64,000 nt of DNA from Chlorops oryzae. Taxonomy: Eukaryota > Arthropoda > Insecta > Diptera > Chloropidae. The stretch is taken from contig CM035806.1 in NCBI GenBank assembly GCA_020466095.1, positions 6,905,122-6,969,121 on the forward strand, given 5' to 3'. Of the stretch, positions 12,672 to 23,395 are shown piece after piece (the stretch's first letter is position 1; every line of letters starts with the position of its first letter). The position numbers were made by a program, and so were the translations under genes. The notes below the pieces were generated by a model. That model saw only the letters and a list, made by a program, of their open reading frames with translations, was not told the origin of the DNA and made no database searches.

Positions 12672-13460
12672 TTCAAATAAGGGTGTTATAGTCAAGTAAA
12701 GCCCTAAAAATAACATCGGTTTCTACATGATGATGTAAGAGTGCGTTCTCCTGGGAAATATAGAATTGAAAACCGATATCGAAGCCGAGAAGAAATTTCT
12801 TTAAAAGGAGACACAAGCCCAGTGAAGTCATATTTTCTGGGCCTTTTTTGGCGAACCAAAAATTTTGGGAGCAACAAATATTTTTCGTCAAATCCAATTT
12901 TCAAATTTTTGAACCCCCCCAAATGCCACAATATTTGCTTCGACAAAAATCAGAGTAGACCAACTTCGAAAAAAAAAAAAAAACGAATCCGAAATAATAT
13001 TATTGAAATATTTATTTGAATAAACTTTGTATAGAGACGGACAGGAATTAGAGGGCTAAGGATCAGGAGGAGTTCTTCAAAAGAAATCGATAAAAATCTC
13101 TTTGAACTATTATTTTTTTACCAGACTCTTTTAATGGAGAAATAATATCCCCCACACAATATGTACCCGATGAAACCCATAGGTACGCGCGGCTAACTTT
13201 GCTCATCATTTATGATGCATTTTCATGACCATGTTCATGTTTGCAAGCCCCCAAAACCTTATCTAAACAAGAGACACCCATATACGGGTAGATAGACAAA
13301 TAGACAGACCGACACGATTTAATCGAAAATCCAGACGAACCAGGTCCAACAGCGAGAACCAAACTCCGCCAATATAGACAGACATACATACATACTTATA
13401 TGTTTTGCCTCGAAAAATGACCTCATATCGGACATGTCCTTCCATCCGTCTGGCCCCTAG
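12672..13460 (+). mobile_element. Possible degenerate DINE-1-like element
   Basis: The left edge, AAGGGTGTTATAGTCAAG, resembles the start of the clearer DINE-1-like element at 33151 (AAGGGTGTTATAGTCAGG). About 600 bp later a stretch rich in GACAGAC/AGACATACAT (13295-13395) is reminiscent of the GACAGACGGACATGG zone those elements carry. The sequence between is too diverged to align by eye, so the call is weak. The segment could be unrelated non-coding DNA. Confidence 0.25.
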
Positions 13461-13589
13461 ACAGTTGGGGTCGAATTCCCTACGAAACGGCTGTGCATGT
13501 AGGTACGTACGTAGGTAGGAGTGGCAGCTATATGCTCACTTGGGCACAAAAGAGGCCCGTTGTGGTACCACGAAAGACACTATTACCCC

Positions 13590-13972
13590 TTATAAAGTAT
13601 TGGGAAGCCAAGAAGACTTCCTTATGAACGTCACTATATCCGACAATTTCAGTTCAGAGAGTTCGGTTAAGCTGGAAAAGAATGGCGACCCCCAGAAGGG
13701 AGAGCCTACTCCTTGCGAAGAGCGGGGCATTGACCCATCAAGTGGAGGACCGTTTCCTCCTCCTCTTCAGAGCAAAAATCGTTTTGTGGAACCCTCAGTC
13801 TCGCCGCGTGCCTGCCAAAGAGGCAGTGGCCAGTAAGAATGGAGACCACTAGGTTAATGGATCTACTATTTAGTCTCAGGAGCTGCTGTGAGCGTTTCTT
13901 ATTCAGAGACGTCCATGTCTGGCGAGCTATAATGCAGGAGCTGTCTCTTACCCATTGGGCATGTAAGTACAT
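13590..13972 (-). pseudogene. Non-LTR retrotransposon ORF2 C-terminal fragment
   Basis: The minus-strand translation carries the tail of a jockey/R1-type retrotransposon polyprotein. It has a segment reading LLRLNSRSINLVVSILTGHC, then GRHAARLRVPQNDFC, a block of acidic residues, ETVLHLMGQCPAL, and a premature stop at about 13706. A second frame continues with SELKLSDIVTFIRKSSWL to a terminal stop near 13590, matching the usual C-terminal end of such proteins. This region follows the reverse transcriptase and RNase H domains in the parent elements and contains a CCHC-like zinc-binding knuckle, of which C, H and C are visible. The copy is 5'-truncated and carries at least two frameshifts, so it is dead. 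The family assignment rests on these motifs from memory. Confidence 0.65.
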
Positions 13973-14044
13973 GAAAAATATTTAATATTTAAAGGGTAAT
14001 TTTTAGTTTTTTTATTCTGGTTTTGGGCACAACAATTTTCAGCT

Positions 14045-14500
14045 TTGCTGTGTCCAAACGGTATCAAGGGGCTTTCGGTTGCAGTTAATATGGTCGAAGA
14101 AGAAGTTGACCAGCTGTGTCTCTTCTTCATTTTGATAAAAAAAAAAAAATTTCAAAAAATTCTTACCGGTTTGGGAGCTATGAACCAGAAATGTTAAAAA
14201 GAGTTGGAAAAAATCGAAAAAATTTTGAGATTTTTCCAATTTGTAGCTATCAAATGGATCCTTTTTCGGATCTGTTAGTACATCAGTATCCAGTATCTAG
14301 GGTTAGTCTAGGGCTTAAACTTTGTGATAGACAGGAAAATGAAATATCGAACAGTTTACGAGATATAGCCATATGTAAGTGCGCAACTTAATTCTCAGCC
14401 GCACTCTTCGATATCGATTTGAAATGGATCTGTAGCCAATCTGAGGAAACCAAATATAGGGAATTGCTACCTCTCCCAAGTACTTTCTGAAACTTCAGTC
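14045..14500 (+). repeat. Dispersed repeat family, copy 1
   Basis: This segment aligns by eye with 16760-17100 and, in reverse complement, with 31935-32100. The best-conserved core reads ATAGACAGGAAAATGAAATA, then a stretch ending GTTTACGAGATATAGCCATA and GTGCGCAACTTAATTCTC (about 14327-14398). Divergence is substantial, no open frame is shared and no terminal repeats were found. It is an old middle-repetitive family that I cannot name. Confidence 0.7.
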
Positions 14501-16367
14501 TGAATTTTTATTACATTTTACGTGTCGCGTCGTGTTATCGAAAAGTCTCTGCCTTATTGATGGAAAGAAAAATATGTAGAGGGTGTGTACCACAAACCAC
14601 GGATGTGTCAAGCTACGGAAAATAGGTCTGTCCAGAAGTAGGAATGTTGAACTTCAATTTCATTCACTCTCAAAGAAGAAGACGGCTTGGGTGGGAGTAT
14701 ATTCCTGATCGTTATTTTGAAATCAAAACTGATTAATTTAATATGCATGATGGAATTTAAAATAATTGAAAGGCCCGGCCCCCGTATGACAAAGATAGTA
14801 ACGATTGAAAGAACAGTAAAGCACCCCCTTATATTTATAATTTTCTATTTAACTCAATTCACTTAAATATAAAACGGACCTTAACATTGATTTATTTGAC
14901 GCGATTCCTGATTGCGGATAAGTCACACAGTAAAACTAAATGAAGAGCTGTTCATGTATGGAAAATCAAAATCTTTGCCGGTTAATTTCCCTTCGAATTG
15001 CCTCGTCTTCATAACGAGATTATTGTCACTGCACCGTGGGGAACTGACACCAGCAGCGTTAATAATGCAATTTAGTCCTCACTATTGGATTTTCCACTGT
15101 CTTCACTCTCACTCTCTCTCACTCTCTCTCTCTCGCACACACAATCTCCTGCTCTCGAGGCTTAGCTACCACCCGCACTCTCTTCATGCATCTATAGCTC
15201 TTTATTTTGTTTTGTTCCCGATTCTTCTCGTGTTGCTGTGCACCGTAAACAGTCAGTCGATTGGATTAGGCAACTTTCCCCTAATACACACGGTTGCTCT
15301 CTTTTTGGGCCACTCATTTGCTTGATCCCTTTTTGACTTTTTTTTTTTTTTTGATCCTCGATTAGAAGGTCTTGCAGCGTCTCACATTGAGCGTGCACAC
15401 AATGTTTTACCTTAAACTGTGGAAAAAGGTGCGAGGCACGTACAGGTGTAGGCCAGAGTCACCGAGTCGCAGACTCGAAGTCGGAACGGAAATGAAAACG
15501 GGGAATACGGAAATAGGCGTGTCGGATTTTCACTTTGCTAGATCATGCCCGGCGCTGTGTGATTCAATAAAAGAAAAACCAGATTTCCTAAACCGATGGG
15601 AATTTTTGGGTCTCATGACCGTGTTGCAATTTCTTCATTTCGCACGATTTTGTTGCTGTTTTTGTTTTTGTGTTTGCTTTTGCTTTTGTACCTGTCGCTC
15701 AGTCGCTTCGACACATTTACTTTGATACTTCTTCGTCATAGGTTTTTTTCTGGTTGTTTTAATTTTACGTAGATATCGGTCCGGTCCTCGGTTGTGGGAG
15801 GGTGGTAGGTGAGTAGGTGGGTAGGTTGGGGGGTTAGTGCACAATGGCCGATGTTTGTCGACTTTGGGTTTGAGGGCACTGATATAGCTCGCTAACCCAT
15901 TGTCGGTCGGTCGGTGGGGAATATTTAATCATTCTCACGCGTCGCGAGAGGAAAACGAAGGAGAGACGACGACACAAACGGCGAAACAATGGTGAGAATT
16001 TTCGGAATGAATCTTCGTGTAGATCGTTTTCTGAAAGGGCATTTCAGACTCCGCTCACTGTCGCCCGTCCTTGCCCCTTGTGGCGGTTCATTGTTTTCTG
16101 CCAATTGTTAGCATAAAATGGTAAAAGCGGGAAAATTATTGTAGTTTAAGTTGTTGGTTTTTATGAAAGAAACAAAAAAGGAAAAAATTTGAAAAATTAA
16201 AATAAATAATAAGAAAAAAAGTGCAGCAACAATAAGTGGCGTTTTAGTAATTCTCATAAATAGAAATTTTCTCTCGCACGTACTCTGATTGCAAATGTAG
16301 GTTCAATGTTTTTATTCCCCACGAATAGTGGGAGAGGCTTAGCAGAAAATATTGTGTGTTTCGCCAT
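14501..16367. other. Non-coding region, no gene seen
   Basis: Includes a CT/CACT-rich patch at 15100-15140, a T-run near 15339-15352 and a TTTTGT-rich patch at 15645-15690. The frames present (14912-15325, 15372-15725) run through these patches and show no domain. Two islands of more mixed composition (15400-15560, 15890-16080) could be conserved non-coding sequence, but nothing in them is diagnostic. Confidence 0.5.
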
Positions 16368-16377
16368 GGAATAAGAG

Positions 16378-16744
<367 letters not shown>

Positions 16745-16759
16745 TAGAATTTCTCAAGT

Positions 16760-17100
16760 TTGCACTGGCAAAACCCTATCAAGGAGCACTCGAATGCAGT
16801 TGATATACTTCAAGAAGTTGTCCAGAAATATGTCTTTTCTTCGCTAATAGATGGAGCTTTTTCGGATCGGTTAGTTCTACACTTGTTTCCTCCGAGTCTA
16901 GGGCTAAAACTTTTTCATAGACAGGAAAATAAAAAATTCAATGGTTTACGAAATATAGCCATACGTATGTGCGCAACTTAATTCTCGCCCAGACCTTTCT
17001 ATATCATTTTAAAAATGACCTGTAGCCAATAAGACGAAACTGAATATAGGAAGTTGATATATTCACCAAGAACTTTCAGAACCTAGAGTCAAAATTTTGG
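16760..17100 (+). repeat. Dispersed repeat family, copy 2
   Basis: Homologous to 14045-14500: ATAGACAGGAAAATAAAAAA, then GTTTACGAAATATAGCCATA, then GTGCGCAACTTAATTCTCGC (about 16917-16988). The match resumes with TGTAGCCAAT and continues to about 17090. It begins within about 15 bp of the end of the GA tract, so the microsatellite may have grown from an insertion edge. Confidence 0.7.
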
Positions 17101-17295
17101 TTAACATTCGATGACCTAAAAAAAAATCTACAAATACAAATCTACAAAATACAATTTCTCCTAAAGACTTTTCTCTCCCAAAGTCTCTTCTAGAGATCAG
17201 AAATTCGCCTTAATTTTAAGAAAATACCCCTAAGCAATTGTTCTTTTAAACGAGGCTTTTGGGCTAAATTGGGATAAATTTCTGAGTTTATTCTT

Positions 17296-17535
17296 CGGTG
17301 ATAGTGTCACGCATGACTTCCTGTGAATCATCGTAACTAAAAGATGCTCAAATCCTTTCATTTGAATCGCCGGTTACGACTTCTAGAAAAAAGAACAGGT
17401 TGTTTTCGCGTAACACGCCCTTTAGCTGGCAAATATCTACTGAAGGACAAAGTCATTAGTGATTTCACAACGACATATGTACATATATTTATGTATAGGG
17501 GTGACATTGTCAAGCATGACTCATTGGCTGTTTAA
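17296..17535 (+). repeat. ~100-bp repeat units, inverted relative to 6.2 kb
   Basis: About two diverged units. AGTGTCACGCATGACTTCC near 17305 and TGACATTGTCAAGCATGAC near 17502 are the reverse complement of the landmark in the 6.2-kb array. GACAAAGTCATTAGTGATTT near 17446-17466 matches another part of the same unit. The array is followed by a tRNA-like segment in the same order as at 6 kb. Confidence 0.65.
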
Positions 17536-17549
17536 ACTCAAATAATATT

Positions 17550-17620
17550 TAAGTCCAACGTGGCTTAGTAGAGAGCTTATTCGCTGGACCCGATCCAGCC
17601 TTTTTACCACTCTGGGAAAG
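17550..17620 (+). repeat. tRNA-derived (SINE-like) sequence, second copy
   Basis: Contains a box A-like TGGCTTAGTAGAG at about 17561-17573 and a weak box B-like GGACCCGATCCAGC about 20-25 bp later. The link between satellite and tRNA-like part (CTCATTGGCT, then TTTAA, then ATAATATTTAAG) also resembles the corresponding link on the minus strand at 6.14-6.22 kb, which supports common origin. It is decayed and unlikely to be an active polymerase III gene. Confidence 0.45.
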
Positions 17621-18803
17621 AAAAACTATTTGCCGCCCCTATAATTGCACTAATGGGGTACTGCCTTCACGTATCCATGTGAAATCGCCGCCGCCCCTCA
17701 CAGTGCCGCTCTGCGTATTTTACCGGATTGCCACCACTTCCAAAATCTGCGCCTCCTGTTCCCTTAAAAATCCGGCGAGAGCGAAATCGATTTCAGGACC
17801 TCCAAAAAGTAGAAGAGATTTTCTGCAATCCGGAAAAATTATCTAACAAAATGTCATGCAATGTCATCCTCTCGGATTGAATTCCCTGAAAGGGATTTGA
17901 AAGTTTTTTTAATTTTTCGGTAGGGACTAACAAAAAAAAAAAAAAAAAAAACTAAAAACCTATGTATCTTTAGGTTCCTATAGCGCGGTGTTCTTGAAAT
18001 AGTTTTGCAAAGACTTTTTGGTAAGCCTTTTTCAAAATTTTATATCTCAAAAACTAATTAAGACAAAAGAAAAAGCAACTGAAAGTTTTTAGGAACATAA
18101 AAATAATTTTAATTTTACTTTGTGAAAACTTTGTGCTCACTCAACATGACCTTGACAATAGCATTTCCAGCTTCTTATCAATACAAAGTTTCTACAATTA
18201 TGAATTAAACGTAATTATATGAAATTTAAAGCCTTTATTTTATTTTACACTGAGAACAATTGTAACACAAAAAGAAGAAAAAAACTAAACCAATTTTTTT
18301 TAAGTGTATTCAACTTTGCGGACGTCCTTTGCAAATCTTGTATATGTGATGACCTTTGCTTAAAAAGCTTCAAAATACTTGGTTCCTTTATATTCACTTT
18401 CATATTGTGCAAAGAACGAGAGAATTTTTTTTTTTTTTGCAATCCGCAGGAATATATAGAATCAGCCCGATAGTCTTTCTTTTTGAGTCTCCACATTAAT
18501 TTGACAGTTTTGTTATAAAAAGCGAAAGAGATAGAGCAAAGTCTTAAGACGCGAATTAAGGAACCATTTAGGAAGGAAAAAATTTCAATAACCCTGTAGG
18601 AAATGTCATTTTGACACATTTAAACTCGATAAACGTACTTTATTCAAAAAAATATAACGGCTTTATTTTCCCGTCAAAATAATATTTAAAAAAAAAAACT
18701 TCAAAAAATAAAAAACCAAAATTTTCAAAACGCGAAAATCCCCATTAGTTTCCGAGTTGAGTTTTCGTCAACCATAGATTTGAGTCATACTTATATGGCT
18801 ATA
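17621..18803. other. Non-coding region, no gene seen
   Basis: AT-rich with A and T runs (A-run at 17932-17950). Around 17995-18065 the text TTGGTAAGCC followed by TATCTCAAAAACTAATTAAGA resembles segments inside the repeats at 43.8 kb and 47.2 kb, so part of this stretch is probably old repeat. No coding sequence is supported. Confidence 0.5.
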
Positions 18804-18805
18804 TA

Positions 18806-20092
18806 TTAGGTGTAGTAAAAAGAAATCCATTATTTTTGCATTAAATTGAGGGCTTTATTTAAGATAGTTAGAATGACCCGATTTAGGTCAAATATGCGCC
18901 GTTTTGTTCGATAACTTGTTGCCATTTTAAAGGTAATTTCATTATGCCTCTCTCATAGAAGCCCTCGTTCCTATTAGCAAAAAATTGAGACAGTCGAATT
19001 TCAGAAGCCTCTCGTGAAGCGAATGTTTCACCAGCAAAATTGTTCGCCATGGACAGGAACAGAACAGGTAATCACTTGGTGCCAGGTCCGGACTATAAGG
19101 TGGATGCAGAAGAACCTCCCAACCAAACTCCCGGAGCTTCTGGCGAGTCACTATCGATGTGTGTGGCCTGGCGTTGTCCTGATGGAACACAATTCCTCTC
19201 CTATTGGCCAAAGCTGGCCGCTTATGGGCGATTGCTTCCTTCAGACGGTCCAATTGTTGACAGTAGAGTTCCGACTTAAGAGTTTTGCCGTATGGGAGCA
19301 GCTCATAGTAGATAATTCCCTGCCAATCCCACCAAACACACAGCAAAACCTTCCTGGCCGTCAATCCTGGCTTGGCCACCGTTTCCGCCGGTTCACCGTG
19401 TTTCGACCACGACCGTTTTCGCTTGACGTTGTCATAAGTGACCCACTTTTTATCACCAGTCACCGCTTCAGAAATGGGTCGATTTTGTTGCGGTTCAGCA
19501 GCGATTCGCAGATGGAAATTCGGTCTATGAGGTTTTTTTGCGTTAACTCGTGTGGCACCCATACATCGAGCTTCTTTGTGTATCCAGCCTTATTCAAATG
19601 GTTCCAAACGGTTTTTTGTGCAATCTTTAGCTCTTTTGCAATCGAAACAGTGCTAACATGACGGTCGGACTCGATAATTTCCATGATTTTATCGACATTT
19701 TCGACAATTGGCCTTCCAGTGCGTGGTGCATCCTTGACATCGAAGTTACCGGAACGGAATCGACGAAACCAAAATTGCGCATGATTGGCTGTTACAGTAT
19801 CAGGTCCATAAACGCTATTCACATTTTCAGCCGCCTGGCTTGCGTTTTCTCCCTTATCGAAGAAAAACTGTAAAATGTAGCGAATTTTCTCTTTGCTGAT
19901 GTCCATCTTTGACAAGCTCTCAAACAAAACTGAATCAATCAATCAAAAAAGTGTCAAAAAAGCTTTTTTTAGTAGGAACTGTCATCTTTCTAATGCCCCC
20001 TAGCGGAACACGATCGGACTTATACAACGCGAGATGCAGATAAATAACGCCATCTATTGGAAAAATAATGGATTTCTTTTTACTACACCTAA
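18806..20092 (-). mobile_element. Complete mariner element with 32-bp TIRs
   Basis: A 1287-bp Tc1/mariner-superfamily element. Perfect 32-bp terminal inverted repeats starting TTAGGTGTAGTAAAAAGAAA lie at 18806-18837 and 20061-20092. TA dinucleotides flank both ends (18804-18805 and 20093-20094), as expected for mariner target duplication. The length matches the usual 1.3 kb. The transposase gene runs on the minus strand and is frameshifted, so the copy is non-autonomous now. Ends this intact suggest a fairly recent insertion, or one still recognised by transposase from elsewhere. It differs clearly from the mariner at 54.1 kb in TIRs and protein. Confidence 0.97.
18883..19942 (-). pseudogene. 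Mariner transposase (D,D34D), frameshifted
   Basis: Cut-and-paste DNA transposase, inactivated. The N-terminal part (19942 down to 19460) carries the helix-turn-helix DNA-binding region and the linker motif WVPHEL typical of mariner. A deletion of one or four bases at about 19460 then puts a stop after FLKR. The catalytic domain continues in another frame with GDKKWVTYDN (first Asp; most relatives have GDEKW), HQDNARPHTS (second Asp) and YSPDLAPSDY (third Asp, 34 residues on). Near 19051-19068 a duplication of AACAG combined with loss of a codon shifts the frame again, and the last ~55 codons to the stop at 18883-18885 are readable in a third frame. The likely start is the ATG at 19906 or 19942. 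The translation differs strongly from the Himar1 type. Its subfamily, possibly mellifera-like, is not settled. Confidence 0.93.
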
Positions 20093-20104
20093 TATATACA
20101 TTTG

Positions 20105-20340
20105 CAAACTTTTTGATATAGAGATCTAGTCCAGACGCAATCTTTTGATATAGAGATCTAGTACAGACGCGAACTTTTAGTATAGAGATCTAGTCCAGAC
20201 GCAAACTGTTTGGTATTGAGATCTAGTCCGGACGCAAACTTTTGGCATAGAGATCTAGTCCGGACGCAAACTTTTGGTATACAGATCTAGTCCGGACGCA
20301 AACTTTTGGTATAGAGATCTAGTCCGGACGCAAACTTTTG
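20105..20340. repeat. 32-bp minisatellite, seven units
   Basis: Units of 32 bp (one of 33) share AGAGATCTAGTCCGGACGCA followed by AACTTTTGGTAT. AGATCT recurs at about 20122, 20154, 20186, 20219, 20251, 20283 and 20315. Left units carry TCCAGACG or TACAGACG, and right units carry TCCGGACG, so homogenisation is directional. The array starts about 10 bp beyond the mariner. Confidence 0.93.
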
Positions 20341-20409
20341 TTATATGCGAATATTTTGCGAATTAACGTGCCAAAAAGTGGCAGCCCTGGTATTGATAAA
20401 TGCCTTTTA

Positions 20410-21172
20410 ATCCCATCGGGAAATTTCACAACTTCTGTGAAAATTCATACTGCGACTACTCGCATTACTAACCCTTACTTTTAATGAATTTTGTTAGGAG
20501 ATGGCCGCTATTTTCAGTACATCAAAATTCATGTGTTATTCATTAGGTAAAGGAGTGTATGACCCTGATCCGCATGAAAACTTCATTTGGGAAAAGTGTG
20601 CGTGCTGGCTGGCTAAGATGGATCCAATGCGCATGATTATTTCATATGAAAATATAGTATATGCTGCTAACATGAATGAAAATATCTTTCTGAACAAAGA
20701 CTATGGTGCCAACGGGAATGGGAATTTCATTTGAAAAAAAATAGGCCGCGGAAAGCGCTTTCGAACTTGTATTTTTTCAATGAATTTTTTTTTTTAAATT
20801 GGCGGATATGGTCATATTTCGTCACTTCGTGACTGTGACACATCACCGCCTTCGGAAAGACTTAAGAGTTTCAATTCTCAAAACATCTTAAGTACAACAT
20901 AATTATAAAACTTTTGAGAATTGTAGCACACAGATTGAAAAACATCTTGTCATGACAATTTCATAGGATCTTCATTCAAAATAGAAGTATGCAGCCCTCT
21001 TTCAAATGAAAATTTCATTTGAAGAAGAGTCTGTTGCAATGCACTCTTGCTTCTGTGATATTTTCACTAGAAGATCATTCGAAAAAGCACCAATTGCCCT
21101 CTTTACATATGAGTGCTTCACTTCTTCTGCATTAATGATTTTTTCATGCATGCGATAATGTCCGGCTGGGAT
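20410..21172 (+). mobile_element. MITE family ending ATCCCAGCCGGA, copy 1
   Basis: A 763-bp non-autonomous DNA element. The left end, ATCCCATCGGGAAATTTCAC, is a mutated form of ATCCCAGCCGGAAATTTCAC. The right end is GCGATAATGTCCGGCTGGGAT. The whole length aligns with the inverted copy at 23396-24169. It contains a 77-codon open frame (20501-20734) also open in that copy. The two versions differ at about 13 nucleotides, of which roughly 10 change the amino acid. That ratio suggests neutral drift, not a protein under selection. Superfamily is uncertain: TA follows the right end, but the left flank does not match. Confidence 0.85.
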
Positions 21173-22554
21173 AATATAGTGCTAGATCTACCACAAAAGT
21201 GGTAGAAGTCCGAGCACTGTCTGTGGAAAAGTACTGGCAGCACTGCTCCGATGTGGTGGAATTCCGATTGTAATGTCTGTGTATAAGCTTGTCTGTACAC
21301 AAATCTTGGTTGAAATAAGTTTCTTTAATGGGAATATTTGTATGAAATGCGTGCGCAAAGCACGTTGCACAATTGTACCAAAACTGGTGCATTTTTTTTG
21401 TTTGTTTTGGATTGGTTTAGTACAAAAAAATGTAAGACGAGTGGCAACCGTGACGGTGTGCGCAAAGCAGCGCTGCCACTGACAAATATTTTCTCCTACC
21501 AAATATATCTCTAAATCCTACCAAAATCGATTGCAAACTATTAAAAATTTGTCAATTAAAAAAAAGCGTTCTATTGCTTGCTTGCAACTAATATATTTGC
21601 AATAAAAAAAAAGGAATATATAGAAGGTTACGCCAATCTTGGTATGTCTATGTTCGAAAATCAAAGTAGGGTGTTCGATGTGTAAGATATGTAATATAAA
21701 TTAATTTTGCGATAACGGAAATATATTCAAATAGTTTTCGCTTAGAGCCTATACTGAGATAAGCAGAAAATACTCGCACATTAGGAACCTATTCGGTAAG
21801 ACCTCGCAAATTCTTTAAAATATGCCAAAAATTATATGCCTACGAAGTCGGCGTCCATGTTTGTTTTCAGAAATATGGCGCAATCAGCTGTTCTGGTATT
21901 GACTATTCATAAAAAATTGACATTCTATGGCGTAGTAAATCCGGAAAGTTGCATGCATCCCTGCACACTCAATGCGTTTTGATTACTTGCAAAAGTAAAG
22001 TGCAATTACTTCGAAGTAATTTTGGATTGTATTTTTGCGTGTGTTCCTTATGGGCACTTTACTTACTGCATATCTCAGTATAGGCTCTTAAAATGAATCC
22101 ACATTCCTACCGAAAATCTGATGCAACCTATCAACCTACCAAAGGAAAAAATATCTACCCAATATGGTAGAAAAAGTCCAAAATTGGCAGCGCTGCTGCA
22201 AAGTCTCAGATTGTGTGCAGTGCTGCCGCTTTGGTGGAATTCTACCAGATTTGGTAGAAATTATTTAAAATTTTTAAATTTAGTAGATTGCTACTTTTGC
22301 TCAAGACTTGCTAGATTGGCATTATTTCCTGGTTGTTAAAAAAAAAAAACACTTGGAAAATTCAAAGATAAGCAAAATTGAAAAGTTGTCAAAGCTCTTG
22401 ATTCCCAGCTTGAACTGATTAAAATTAACCTTATGCTAGTTTCAGAATTGATGAAACCAAAATCGAATGATAAAACCGTTTGGTCCCCTAAAATTTTAAG
22501 TGTCTAGCAAAATTTGCATTTTTCTCATCTTCTATATCCATAAAAAGCCAAACT
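21173..22554. repeat. Repeat-rich spacer with CCTACCAAA hairpin fragments
   Basis: No gene is seen. Segments near 21466-21545 (GCAGCGCTGCCACTGACAAA, then CCTACCAAATAT, then CCTACCAAAATCGATTGCAA) match the repeat at 22.9-23.0 kb. At 22105-22265 an imperfect hairpin has CTACCAAA-type sequence on one side, TTTGGTAGAA on the other, and GGCAGCGCTGC near the centre. These are pieces of one small hairpin-forming repeat family scattered between the MITE copies. Confidence 0.6.
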
Positions 22555-22625
22555 ATCCCAGCCGGAAATTTCACTAATTTTGCATTAATGATTTGTTCAT
22601 GCATGCGATAAAGTCCGGCTGGGAT
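22555..22625 (+). mobile_element. MITE family ATCCCAGCCGGA, 71-bp deletion derivative
   Basis: Both termini of the family are present (ATCCCAGCCGGAAATTTCAC on the left, AAAGTCCGGCTGGGAT on the right), joined after loss of about 690 internal bases. ATGATTTGTTCATGCATGCG near the right end matches the two long copies. Flanks are compatible with a TA duplication, or with a 3-bp ACT duplication if the element starts at the A. Confidence 0.88.
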
Positions 22626-22839
22626 ACTAGCTTAATAAAAAGTAGTAAACGTTGGTTTTGAATGTTGTTTATATGTATGTATAAAGTATAATGGCGTATA
22701 ATGCAGCATAAAAACTGCCTGAAGAAAGGAGGTTTATATTTGTTTTAAGAATACTTTGTTGTGTTGGTGAAACTAATTGTATGTTTTTGTGGTTTTTTGT
22801 TTGTTAAAAAGCAAAAAAAAATTAATTAACATCAAACCA
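22626..22839. other. Short unique spacer
   Basis: AT-rich, non-coding. Nothing recognisable apart from runs of A and a GTATGTATA patch. Confidence 0.4.
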
Positions 22840-23062
22840 ATTTGTTGGTAGAATTTTGGTAGATTTTGTTGAAAAGATTTGGTAAAGAAATTTCTTCTGC
22901 GGCTGCGGCAACACTGGTCTCCGTTTGTGTTGAATGAGGAAAGCAGCGCTGCCACTGACAAATTTTTTTTCCTACCAAATATTTTTTGAAATCCTACCAA
23001 AATCGATTGCAACCTACCAAAAACTACAAAAAAGAGTTTTATTGCTTAAAACTTTTGGGTGT
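22840..23062. repeat. Hairpin repeat with TTGGTAG/CTACCAA arms
   Basis: Imperfect inverted repeat. The left arm contains TTGGTAGAATTTTGGTAGAT and GCGGCAACACTGG. The right arm contains GCAGCGCTGCCACTGAC, CCTACCAAATATTTTTTG and CCTACCAAAATCGATTGCAA. The right arm is closely similar to 21466-21545. It is probably a small MITE whose ends I could not fix. Confidence 0.6.
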
Positions 23063-23395
23063 ATTTACAATAACAAATAACTTTATATATTATGTTTAAT
23101 CTAAAAATCCAAAATTGCTTCAAAATATTATATAAAACTACCCACCATTTGAACTTCATTTGGCACATTCAAGCGACAAAAGTGATTATTTTCTTCACTT
23201 GTCGCTACGTCGCGCATGCTTTGATGCACGCAAGCTCTTATTGCATTAGCTTTGCTTTTCTATTTTCTTTTGTGCTCTATACACTTCTATAGAAAAGAGC
23301 AACATGAGAGACAGAGATAGATGGATATGAAACATGCTCTTCCACATCGTTCAAGGTAGGGTTGACAAAATTCGATGTGTATTTTTCGATAACGG
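23063..23395. other. Non-coding spacer
   Basis: AT-rich with no repeat or gene recognised; lies between a hairpin repeat and MITE copy 2. Confidence 0.4.
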
